This document shows positions 1-6,335 of a stretch of 14,538 nucleotides of DNA, one piece after another. The translations under genes and the position numbers were made by a program. Under the pieces are notes generated by a model, which made no database searches, had not been told where the DNA came from, and saw nothing but the letters and a program-made list of their open reading frames with translations. Origin of the DNA: Anaerolineaceae bacterium (GTDB lineage Bacteria > Chloroflexota > Anaerolineae > Anaerolineales > Anaerolineaceae); the NCBI GenBank assembly GCA_014860845.1, contig JACZIY010000469.1, positions 1 to 14,538 of the forward strand. The letters run 5' to 3'. How positions within the stretch are numbered: position 1 is the first letter of the stretch; every line of letters begins with the position of its first letter.

Positions 1-935
1 ACAATGTCTGCGGCATCTTGTTGAACATCAGCCACAAAACACCAGGATGTTTCCTCCCCACGTAGCAAGTTCAATTTGGCATGGATAAAATATGCGCCAC
101 GGTTGCCACACACATCTACTTCTGGCGATATTTCCTTTCCATCCCGAAATTCATCTACTTGATTGGAAGAGAGTAAGTGATTAACCGGCTCTAATCCAAC
201 CTGAAAAATTGTCGTCGCCAATAACGATTCACTCGGTTCAGCTAAATCAGTCAAAGTAGCATTTAATGTATAAATACCCAAACCTGTTTCAAGATCTAAT
301 TCACTGCGCTTATAAGCATCCAATAAGCAGCTTAAGGTATTCTGCGTCGCCGAAGAAACATTTGCTGGCATAATGTTCTGCAAACCATCTAACAATTCGA
401 TTTGAATAGAAGATTCCGAAAGGTTTGAGCTCTTTAGCGAAGAGGTTTTCAAAAAACCAAATTTTTCACAGGTGGACCAGGAATACCGAAATGTTAGATT
501 TAGGCTTTTATTAATTTCTTCAAAAATTACTTTTGTGCCTGGTACATTTTTAAATAAATTTCTTTCAATCAGGTACTTCCCACATTGACGAGCAGAAAAT
601 GGTTCCCATAACCAGGTTTGGTTGTCACGAAAAATTCGAAATATGGTCTTGCTACCAGTATTGTCGTAATTATCATTTATTTTATCTTCCGTGTAGTAAG
701 GGAAAAGAGCCTGTTCAGCACTGACACGGCCAGCAGATAACCCACCTGTTGAACCAATAAAAAACCAATGGTTAGAACTGCTTACCAGGTTAATAAAAAA
801 AGGAGATAACACATCAGAATTGGAGATCTTATAAAATTTCTCATTTTGAATAACTATAAATTCTCCGGTTGTGTTAATGCTTGATTTTTGTTGTAATGTA
901 TCCTTGATCCAAATTGGATGCGAATCTTTGTTCAT
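1..935 (-). CDS. Large protein, N-terminal part only; candidate beta-1,3-glucan phosphorylase (GH94-superfamily, GH149/GH161-like)
   Basis: The frame is open from an ATG at 935 to the window edge, giving 311 residues with no stop. GGGAG lies five bases before the ATG (941-945), which fixes the start. There is no signal peptide, so the protein should be cytoplasmic. The visible part looks like a beta-sandwich lead-in: a run ending NHWFFIGSTGGLSAGR (about residues 72-87), then ALFPYYTEDK, then TWLWEPFS. This resembles in layout the opening domain of GH94-type phosphorylases, which precedes an (alpha/alpha)6 catalytic barrel. The barrel and catalytic Asp would lie outside the window. The gene starts 25 bases after the cytosolic GH16 and is the last operon gene seen. 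A phosphorylase would convert imported laminari-oligosaccharides to glucose-1-phosphate. The family is inferred from fold pattern and context; it could instead be an unrelated large protein. Confidence 0.5.
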   Translation of the reverse strand, partial: MNKDSHPIWIKDTLQQKSSINTTGEFIVIQNEKFYKISNSDVLSPFFINLVSSSNHWFFIGSTGGLSAGRVSAEQALFPYYTEDKINDNYDNTGSKTIFRIFRDNQTWLWEPFSARQCGKYLIERNLFKNVPGTKVIFEEINKSLNLTFRYSWSTCEKFGFLKTSSLKSSNLSESSIQIELLDGLQNIMPANVSSATQNTLSCLLDAYKRSELDLETGLGIYTLNATLTDLAEPSESLLATTIFQVGLEPVNHLLSSNQVDEFRDGKEISPEVDVCGNRGAYFIHAKLNLLRGEETSWCFVADVQQDAADI

Positions 936-960
936 GTTAACTCCCGATAACCTTAAATAT

Positions 961-1773
961 CTAAGATTGAGATATTCTTACCCAATCTATCATATAGCGA
1001 ACTTCGTTTTTTTGAATTGCAGTAACAGTTTCCTCAGGTAATCCATAATATGGCTTCTTAAGACCATTGATTTTATATGGATATCCACCACCTATTGCAA
1101 AATTTAAAACAATACTTTTTGGTTGATCAAAAATCCACGGACTAAAATACTCAATCATTGGTTTGGTTACCCGATAGACTAACTTATCATCAACGTAAAA
1201 TTCCATACTTCTATCTTGTCGTAAATTTAGTGAATAAACATGCCAATTTGTAAAATCATTGTAAGTAGGAAAATAGTAATAATTTACCAGTGCTGCATCT
1301 CCAGAATATCCCTTTCCATGCACTGCAGAACTGATCCAATCCGGTTCACCAACATACTCCATAATGTCTATTTCTCCACAGCCTGGCCATGAGCCTTGCC
1401 CAATAAGCCAGAATGCTGGCCATAAACCTGCGCTGATTGACATTTTAATTCTTGCTGAGATTTTGCCATGGAGAAATTCAATCTTTCCCTTTGTGTCAAT
1501 TCGTCCAGAAATGAAATCAAAAGATTTACCTTCCCTGGTGATGTAGTTGGGATGATATCTTGGATGCAACACCAAAACACCATTTGCATCGGTCGGATCA
1601 CCTGATTCTGTGTAAACTGTTTCTGGTGAGTCAACGTAAGCTTGTTGTTCATCGTTGAAAATATCACCAGTGACCATAACATTCCAATAATCGCGATTAA
1701 TCCGGTCACTGGTGAAATCCTCAAAAAATATTTCTTTATTCCGTATTACGCTTGTTTCTTTTTCTTGTGTCAT
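961..1773 (-). CDS. GH16 endo-beta-1,3-glucanase (laminarinase-like), no signal peptide
   Basis: This 270-residue protein is a single glycoside hydrolase family 16 domain. The catalytic signature GEIDIMEY lies at 133-140: E134 is the expected nucleophile, D136 the assisting acid and E139 the acid/base, in the beta-bulge spacing (ExDxxE) of laminarinases. LWPAFW (117-122) and HGKGYSG (152-158) are also typical of GH16 laminarinases. The N-terminus (MTQEKETSVIRNKEIFFEDF) is polar with no hydrophobic core or lipobox. Upstream in frame there is no ATG, GTG or TTG before a stop, so an exported start has not been missed. The ribosome site is weak, and translation may depend on the GH16 gene 45 bases upstream. 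I infer a cytoplasmic enzyme that shortens imported beta-1,3-glucan oligomers. GH16 also contains lichenases and other specificities, so the substrate is inferred. Confidence 0.88.
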   Translation of the reverse strand: MTQEKETSVIRNKEIFFEDFTSDRINRDYWNVMVTGDIFNDEQQAYVDSPETVYTESGDPTDANGVLVLHPRYHPNYITREGKSFDFISGRIDTKGKIEFLHGKISARIKMSISAGLWPAFWLIGQGSWPGCGEIDIMEYVGEPDWISSAVHGKGYSGDAALVNYYYFPTYNDFTNWHVYSLNLRQDRSMEFYVDDKLVYRVTKPMIEYFSPWIFDQPKSIVLNFAIGGGYPYKINGLKKPYYGLPEETVTAIQKNEVRYMIDWVRISQS

Positions 1774-1818
1774 ACCAATAACTCTGCAGACTGAGTGCCA
1801 TGTCTGTTTTTTGCTCGG

Positions 1819-2634
1819 TTAATTAATTTTTTGGAAGACACGGACATAATCTACCAGATATTGTTTTGGAAACACAACATCCAACCCAATCGGTCCAGGT
1901 AATTGTCCACCAAGCGCAAGGTTTAAAATTATGAAGAACGGCTGATCAAAAACCCATTCACGATCTCCAACATCAGCATAAGTGACTGTATGATACAACT
2001 CACCATCAAAAAACCAATCGATCTTTCCTTCGTCCCATTCGATGGCATACGTATGGAAATCATCAGCGATATTGAAAGTTTGCCGATTCCATTGCCCAAT
2101 GCCAAGCGCTCCTGAGTACCCTGGACCATGAGCAGTACCCATAACGAGATCAGGTTCTTTTCCGATGTATTCCATAATATCAATCTCACCGCAATCCGGC
2201 CAATTTGAACCATTAAATGAGGAACCTAGCATCCAGAAAGCAGGCCACAATCCTTTGCCTTCAGGGACTTTTAATCTGGCTTCTATGCGACCATATTGGA
2301 AATTTTGAAGACCCTGTGTTTTTAATCGTGCTGAGGTGTAATATGAATCTTCGTATTTTTCTTGTAAAGCTTCAATAACCAACATGCCATCTTCTATCCG
2401 TGCATTTTCTGAAAGATCTGTGTAATATTGGGCTTCACCATTACCCCATCCACCAGCGCCAATGTCGTAAGTCCAATTTTTAGTATTGATGGACCTACCA
2501 TCAAATTCATCATTCCATACCAATTGGTAACCTGGAGGAGGCATAATATCTGCTGCTCTTGTACACCCGGTAAGAACGCTTAGTAATAACACAAGCAACA
2601 AGAATTTAATGATATGGTTTCGTTTTATTTCCAT
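1819..2634 (-). CDS. GH16 endo-beta-1,3-glucanase lipoprotein (laminarinase-like)
   Basis: This 271-residue protein begins with a lipoprotein signal: basic N-terminus, hydrophobic stretch 10-21 and lipobox LTGC with C24 as the lipidated residue. The GH16 domain follows directly (YQLVWNDEFDG at 36-46). GEIDIMEY is at 149-156 with E150 as nucleophile, D152, and E155 as acid/base. LWPAFWML (129-136) and HGPGYSG (169-175) match the second GH16 downstream, so the two are paralogues, diverged outside these motifs. The expected role is to cut extracellular beta-1,3-glucan at the cell surface into oligomers for the neighbouring ABC importer. GGAG sits eight bases before the ATG. The gene is 57 bases after the second permease, in the same direction. 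GH16 membership is clear; laminarin as substrate is inferred from the motif type and neighbours. Confidence 0.92.
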   Translation of the reverse strand: MEIKRNHIIKFLLLVLLLSVLTGCTRAADIMPPPGYQLVWNDEFDGRSINTKNWTYDIGAGGWGNGEAQYYTDLSENARIEDGMLVIEALQEKYEDSYYTSARLKTQGLQNFQYGRIEARLKVPEGKGLWPAFWMLGSSFNGSNWPDCGEIDIMEYIGKEPDLVMGTAHGPGYSGALGIGQWNRQTFNIADDFHTYAIEWDEGKIDWFFDGELYHTVTYADVGDREWVFDQPFFIILNLALGGQLPGPIGLDVVFPKQYLVDYVRVFQKIN

Positions 2635-2653
2635 ACGTTTCTCCGAACTGCCA

Positions 2654-2671
2654 GATTTAATTTTTTAAATC
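2654..2671 (-). other. Small AT-rich hairpin between permease and GH16 genes
   Basis: GATTTAA and TTAAATC form a perfect 7-bp inverted repeat around a 4-base loop, in the 57-base gap before the GH16 lipoprotein gene. The stem has only one G-C pair. It could be a weak mRNA structure or chance in AT-rich sequence. Confidence 0.25.
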
Positions 2672-2691
2672 AATTTATTCTTCTATTTACT

Positions 2692-3531
2692 CTATCCTTT
2701 GACTGCACCAGCTGTTAAACCCGAGACAATTTGACGTTGCAAGACAAGGAATAAGACTAGCATGGGAAATGTTAACATCAAAACAGCTGCTGCTAATGTT
2801 GGCCAATTGCTACCATACACACCCTGGAATACGATCAATCCACGGGTTATTGGATAGTAGTCTTTATTGGTAAGATAGATGGTTGGTGCGATAATCTCAT
2901 TCCAAATACCGATCGCATGAAGGACAACTACGGTGGCAATTGCTGGTCGAATCAATGGAAGGACGATTGACCACACAAAACGGAAGTATCCACAACCTTC
3001 CATTGCTGCAGCTTCATCCAACTCTAATGGAAGGGTTTTAATATAATTCACAAGAATGATAATACCAATCGGATTGACCAAAAATAGCATGATATATCCA
3101 ATCGGATTATTGTAAAGACCCAAACCTAAGATAAGACGAAACTGTGGAATGAGCGCTGGTGGTAAAAATAACGCGATAACAAAAAGGGTCAGGAGTGGTG
3201 CAGAAAATTTAACATATTTTCGCGATATTGGAAACGCCACAAAAACAGCTGTAACTACATAGATAAACGTTGCCGTGAAAGTGTATATGATTGAATTCCA
3301 AATATATTGTGGAAAATTTGCTTTTTCCCATGCATCAGCAAAATTACTGAAGTTAAATGATGTTGTAATTCCGGTTGCATCTTTCATAAACTCTGGCATT
3401 GTTTTTAATGCTGTATTCACCAACATCAACAATGGCCCAAGGTAAGCCAGTACTAACAGAAATAGGAAGATATATGATGCTATAAGCCCCCATTTTACTG
3501 ATTTTCCATTGGATTCTTTAGCGTTTTTCAT
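2692..3531 (-). CDS. ABC sugar transporter permease, CUT1 MalG-type
   Basis: This 279-residue membrane protein has about six hydrophobic segments, the first at roughly 14-40. The cytoplasmic EAA loop (DEAAAMEGCGYFRF, 172-185, leading into WSIVLPLIRP) docks the ATP-binding subunit. The short N-terminus before helix 1 and the C-terminal ending are typical of the MalG-type partner of binding-protein-dependent transport type 1 systems. Its ATG overlaps the stop of the MalF-type gene by four bases (ATGA), so translation is probably coupled. With the lipoprotein binding protein and the other permease it should import oligosaccharides. Beta-1,3-gluco-oligosaccharides are inferred from the GH16 genes downstream. 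No ATPase gene is in the window. Confidence 0.95.
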   Translation of the reverse strand: MKNAKESNGKSVKWGLIASYIFLFLLVLAYLGPLLMLVNTALKTMPEFMKDATGITTSFNFSNFADAWEKANFPQYIWNSIIYTFTATFIYVVTAVFVAFPISRKYVKFSAPLLTLFVIALFLPPALIPQFRLILGLGLYNNPIGYIMLFLVNPIGIIILVNYIKTLPLELDEAAAMEGCGYFRFVWSIVLPLIRPAIATVVVLHAIGIWNEIIAPTIYLTNKDYYPITRGLIVFQGVYGSNWPTLAAAVLMLTFPMLVLFLVLQRQIVSGLTAGAVKG

Positions 3532-4457
3532 CCCATTATCCTTTCTTCCCGACGTTTTAAGAAGGTTTGAACAGACAACCCTATCACTAATACCAAAACG
3601 AATAACACCATAGATGCTGCTGCGGCGTAACCCTGGCGGAAACTGCTGGTTACACTTCCTGAAGTTTGTCCAAAGCCTACTGCATAAATCAAATAACCTA
3701 AGACCTGTGTTCCATTACGGTAACCAATTAAGATCAGGAATAACTGCCAGGCTTGTAAACTACCAATGATATTCAAAAGTAAATTTGTGTTAACACTGGG
3801 TGTTAACAATGGCCAGGTAACATTCTTAAAAACTTGCCAGTTATTTGCACCATCCATTTCGGCTGCTTCATACATTTCAGTTGGTATAGTTTGTAAACCA
3901 GATAAAAAGATCATCATGGTGATGCCCATATTCGCCCAGATTTGAATGATAATGACCCACATAAATGCTTCCGTGGGTTGACCACCTAGAAATTCAGAGC
4001 GAAGACCAAAAATCTCAAATATCTTCGCCATTGGGCCACCGAGAGGATAAAGGAACAGGGACCAGATCAAACCTTGAATGACCGCACCTAGAATAACGGG
4101 CATAAAGAAAAGAGTTCTAAAGAAGTTGCGCCCTCTAATTTTTGGATTGTTTAATATAACCGCTGTGATCAACCCAAATAAGAATTGAATTGTGGTGACA
4201 AAAACTGAAAAAATTAACGTACGACCCAGCGCATCGAAATTATCTTTGGATGCCTGTCCCATAAAAAGGAATTCTTTATAGTTATCCAACCCAATCCAAT
4301 TAATGGTTGCACCTTTCAGACCGGTTGTATCTGTTAAAGAGAAGATTGATGTAGCTAAAGAAGGCCCGAGCGAGATAACAAAGTAGAAAACTATACCCGG
4401 GAGTAATAGCAAATAAGGGGTTAATCTTGATTTACCCCGACCAAAATGGTAGTTCAT
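3528..4457 (-). CDS. ABC sugar transporter permease, CUT1 MalF-type
   Basis: This 309-residue membrane protein has a first helix at about 14-36, further helices from about 80, and the EAA loop YEAAEMDGANNWQVF (196-210) followed by KNVTWPLLTP. The order of genes (binding protein, MalF-like, MalG-like) is usual for CUT1 carbohydrate importers. It has an unusually good ribosome site, AAGGAGGAGG (plus strand 4461-4470), three bases before the ATG, and just downstream of the hairpin that separates it from the binding-protein gene. This suggests translation is kept strong even if the hairpin lowers transcript level. Its stop overlaps the next permease start by four bases. Family assignment is firm; substrate is inferred from neighbours. 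Confidence 0.95.
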   Translation of the reverse strand: MNYHFGRGKSRLTPYLLLLPGIVFYFVISLGPSLATSIFSLTDTTGLKGATINWIGLDNYKEFLFMGQASKDNFDALGRTLIFSVFVTTIQFLFGLITAVILNNPKIRGRNFFRTLFFMPVILGAVIQGLIWSLFLYPLGGPMAKIFEIFGLRSEFLGGQPTEAFMWVIIIQIWANMGITMMIFLSGLQTIPTEMYEAAEMDGANNWQVFKNVTWPLLTPSVNTNLLLNIIGSLQAWQLFLILIGYRNGTQVLGYLIYAVGFGQTSGSVTSSFRQGYAAAASMVLFVLVLVIGLSVQTFLKRREERIMG

Positions 4458-4460
4458 TAT

Positions 4461-4470
4461 CCTCCTCCTT
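4461..4470 (-). promoter_or_regulatory. Strong Shine-Dalgarno of MalF-type permease
   Basis: On the minus strand this reads AAGGAGGAGG, followed by ATA and the ATG at 4457. It is the strongest start-linked ribosome site in the operon and lies just after the intercistronic hairpin. Confidence 0.8.
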
Positions 4471-4477
4471 CTATATA

Positions 4478-4513
4478 GAAAAGGCTTTCCACCGATGGGT
4501 GGAAAGCCTTTTC
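4478..4513 (-). terminator. Intercistronic hairpin between binding-protein and permease genes
   Basis: GAAAAGGCTTTCCACC and GGTGGAAAGCCTTTTC form a perfect 16-bp inverted repeat around a 4-base loop. It lies 11 bases after the binding-protein stop and 20 bases before the permease start. On the minus strand it is followed by TATATAG, not a U-run, so full rho-independent termination is unlikely. By analogy with malE-malF type operons, such hairpins block 3' exonuclease or attenuate transcription, so the binding protein is made in excess over the permeases. That role is inferred; the structure is plain in the sequence. Confidence 0.75.
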
Positions 4514-4524
4514 AACGTTATTAT

Positions 4525-5868
4525 TTACTTTACAGCATCGAGGCCAGATTGAAGATCGGCTTGAACTTTATCAGCTAATTCTTTTGCATCGTCATAAGTA
4601 CCAAAGGGTTTGAAGTAAGAAGCCCAGGGATTGGCAAATTGTCCAGCACCTTTGGGAGCTACCCAATATTGTTCATAACCGACACGGAAGTTTGCCAGAT
4701 ATGGAGCAACTTCGGCACCGATTTTGGTGTCTAATGTGGCGGTTGGTTGGGTTGGAATAAATCCAACTGCATTGGCAAATGCCTGGTAATTTTCAGGGGT
4801 TGAGAACTCAGCTAAGTAATTAATGGCTGCTTCTTTGTTAGGTGTATTGGCAGCGATTGCCCATCCTTGATCATATTTACCAAACAAGTACTTGTTATCA
4901 TCTGCATTATCAGAGCCAGGGAAGGGAATATATCCCCAATCAAATGCAGGTTCTGCAGCTTCGATTGCGGAGGCATACCAGGTACCACCAGGGAACATAG
5001 CCACTGCACCAGAAGCAAAACGACCAGGAGCAGCATCCCCTGCAACACCACTCGCTCCAGCTTCCATCATATCCTGGGCATAGACTTTCATCTTTTCCCA
5101 CATATCAAGCGCTTTTGCGTCATTCCATGTGATGGTTCCAGTCCAAAGGCCTTCAACGAGAGCAGCCTGGTCAGGATAAATGGAACCAGTCAAACCGTAG
5201 GCTCCAACGAAAATTGGCCAACCATCCTTACCACCAGCAGTCATACACGGTGTTCCTGCAGCTGTGAATGTTTCACATGCTGTGACCAACTCGTCCCAAG
5301 TAGTCGGAACTGTGACATTATTGGCAGCGAATAGGTCTTTATTGTAATAAATACCGCTATATGAAACTCTACCAAGATTGACTGCGTACACTTTGCCATT
5401 AAAACTTCCAGCATCATCAATGGTTGCTTGATCATAATTCTTCACAAATGCCTGATCAGAAATATCCAGCAATAAACCAGCTTCAATCAATTGTTGCCAA
5501 TTGGGTTTATCAACCATCTTCATATAGGGTTGAGCAGCATTCGCAAAACCGAAAATGTCAATCACGTCGATATCATTTGCAGTTAATCTTGTTTGAGTAA
5601 CAGTACTCAAATCATTTGCATTGACAACTGACATATCAACAGTCACATTTGGATATTTTTCACTGAAACTTTTGTTAAAAGCTTCCATGAATTCCACCAT
5701 TGGAGGATTTTGGTGGACGAGTACTCTTAGGGTTACATCTTCAGCTGGTGCTGGTTCATTGGATGCACCATCAGAAGTGGAGGGAGCAGTTTCTTTGGGG
5801 GCACAGGCGGCCAAAAATATTGCCAAGACCATCAAAATAGTTATTAATTTATAGATTTTCTTAAACAT
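4525..5868 (-). CDS. Extracellular sugar-binding lipoprotein of ABC transporter (family 1, CUT1)
   Basis: This 447-residue protein starts with a lipoprotein signal: KK at 3-4, hydrophobic 8-20 and lipobox LAAC with C22 lipidated. An Asp/Glu/Pro/Ser/Thr-rich linker follows to about residue 44 (APSTSDGASNEPAPAED), then the mature family-1 solute-binding fold begins (VTLRVLVHQNPP). Conserved features include GKVYAVN, GIYYNKDLF with a following TTWDEL, and AMFPGGTWYASAI near the C-terminal half. It captures oligosaccharides at the cell surface and delivers them to the two permeases. AAGGAG ends ten bases before the ATG. There are 104 bases between it and the LacI-type HTH gene, and a strong hairpin separates it from the permeases. 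The ligand is unknown from sequence alone; a beta-1,3-glucan fragment is inferred. Confidence 0.94.
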   Translation of the reverse strand: MFKKIYKLITILMVLAIFLAACAPKETAPSTSDGASNEPAPAEDVTLRVLVHQNPPMVEFMEAFNKSFSEKYPNVTVDMSVVNANDLSTVTQTRLTANDIDVIDIFGFANAAQPYMKMVDKPNWQQLIEAGLLLDISDQAFVKNYDQATIDDAGSFNGKVYAVNLGRVSYSGIYYNKDLFAANNVTVPTTWDELVTACETFTAAGTPCMTAGGKDGWPIFVGAYGLTGSIYPDQAALVEGLWTGTITWNDAKALDMWEKMKVYAQDMMEAGASGVAGDAAPGRFASGAVAMFPGGTWYASAIEAAEPAFDWGYIPFPGSDNADDNKYLFGKYDQGWAIAANTPNKEAAINYLAEFSTPENYQAFANAVGFIPTQPTATLDTKIGAEVAPYLANFRVGYEQYWVAPKGAGQFANPWASYFKPFGTYDDAKELADKVQADLQSGLDAVK

Positions 5869-5956
5869 GGACGATTTTCTCCTTCGTGAGATAATAGATT
5901 TTTTTAATTTTTAGACGAATTTGCTGGGGTTGATCAGACCTATTTAATTTTAAGAA

Positions 5957-5967
5957 CCTCACCTCCT
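5957..5967 (-). promoter_or_regulatory. Orphan Shine-Dalgarno-like element without a start codon
   Basis: On the minus strand this reads AGGAGGTGAGG, with nine bases matching the anti-Shine-Dalgarno complement. It begins five bases after the stop of the LacI HTH gene. No ATG, GTG or TTG follows at usable spacing; the next start is the binding-protein ATG nearly 90 bases on, which has its own AAGGAG. It may be a remnant of a lost reading frame, a ribosome standby site, or chance. Confidence 0.45.
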
Positions 5968-5972
5968 GATTA

Positions 5973-6167
5973 TCATTGTTCTTTTCGTGATCGGGACGCT
6001 GCCAAAGAGCGAGCTGCTTGATTGGGTTGATAACCATTTTCACGGATCACCTGCCAAACTCGTGCACGGATCTCAGAGCGTACTCCAGGGCGATCATTAA
6101 TCACACGGGAAGCTGTTGCCAATGAGACATTTGCTAGCTTTGCCACTTCTCTTAATGTTATAGACAT
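5973..6167 (-). CDS. Stand-alone LacI-family DNA-binding domain (no ligand domain)
   Basis: This is a 64-residue protein from the ATG at 6167. An earlier in-frame ATG at 6209 falls at the predicted transcription start, so it is unlikely. The sequence aligns closely with the headpiece of LacI/PurR: ITLREVAKLANVSLATASRVIN (helix-turn-helix, about 3-24, recognition helix from S15), then the third helix ending IRENGYQPN, then the hinge helix QAARSLAASR (50-59). It stops four residues after the point where a normal family member enters its roughly 270-residue sugar-binding domain. No remnant of that domain follows; only 104 bases separate it from the binding-protein gene. It heads the operon behind its own promoter, so it may regulate that operon. 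LacI proteins normally dimerise through the missing domain, so how this one binds DNA is unclear. Fragment, or genuine mini-regulator, cannot be decided here. Confidence 0.85.
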   Translation of the reverse strand: MSITLREVAKLANVSLATASRVINDRPGVRSEIRARVWQVIRENGYQPNQAARSLAASRSRKEQ

Positions 6168-6213
6168 AATTGCCCAGTTCCCTTTTTCCCAACATGAGAC
6201 CGCTTTCATTCAC

Positions 6214-6242
6214 ATTGTATAGACATAAGAGTTGTTTTACAA
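6214..6242 (-). promoter_or_regulatory. Sigma-70-type promoter for HTH gene and sugar operon
   Basis: On the minus strand TTGTAA (-35, 6237-6242) is 17 bases from TACAAT (-10, 6214-6219; five of six consensus bases). Transcription would start near 6207 and give a leader of about 40 bases before the ATG at 6167. It lies just after the terminator of the regulator gene. No second convincing promoter is seen before the binding-protein gene. Confidence 0.65.
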
Positions 6243-6246
6243 GGAC

Positions 6247-6279
6247 AAAAAAGAGGTTCGTATGAACGATTCATAGAAC
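6247..6279 (-). terminator. Rho-independent terminator of the hybrid regulator gene
   Basis: On the minus strand GTTCTATGAA pairs with TTCATACGAAC around a 3-base loop, with one bulged C, and is followed by CTCTTTTTTG. It lies 56 bases past the regulator stop. The stem is AT-rich, so termination may be partial. The same inverted repeat could serve as an operator. Confidence 0.6.
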
Positions 6280-6335
6280 TTGGAATTTTGTGCTCCCATA
6301 TTTTCGGCTTTCTAAAAAGAAAAAGAATTTAAGAA

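Noticed and set aside
1774..1818. Possible exported start or signal peptide for the shorter GH16
   Set aside because: In-frame codons upstream contain no ATG, GTG or TTG before a stop and encode no hydrophobic stretch.
4867..5334. 155-residue plus-strand ORF inside the binding-protein gene
   Set aside because: Antisense shadow of a strongly supported gene, Cys/Ser/Thr-rich composition and no recognisable domain.
5928..5940. GGT-TGATCAG-ACC near the binding-protein gene as a possible operator
   Set aside because: Outer and inner half-sites are centred one base apart, so it is not a true dyad.
5861..6043. 60-residue minus-strand ORF overlapping the HTH gene end and the gap before the binding-protein gene
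   Set aside because: Considered as a frameshifted continuation of the LacI protein, but it shows no ligand-domain pattern and just reads through AT-rich intergenic sequence.
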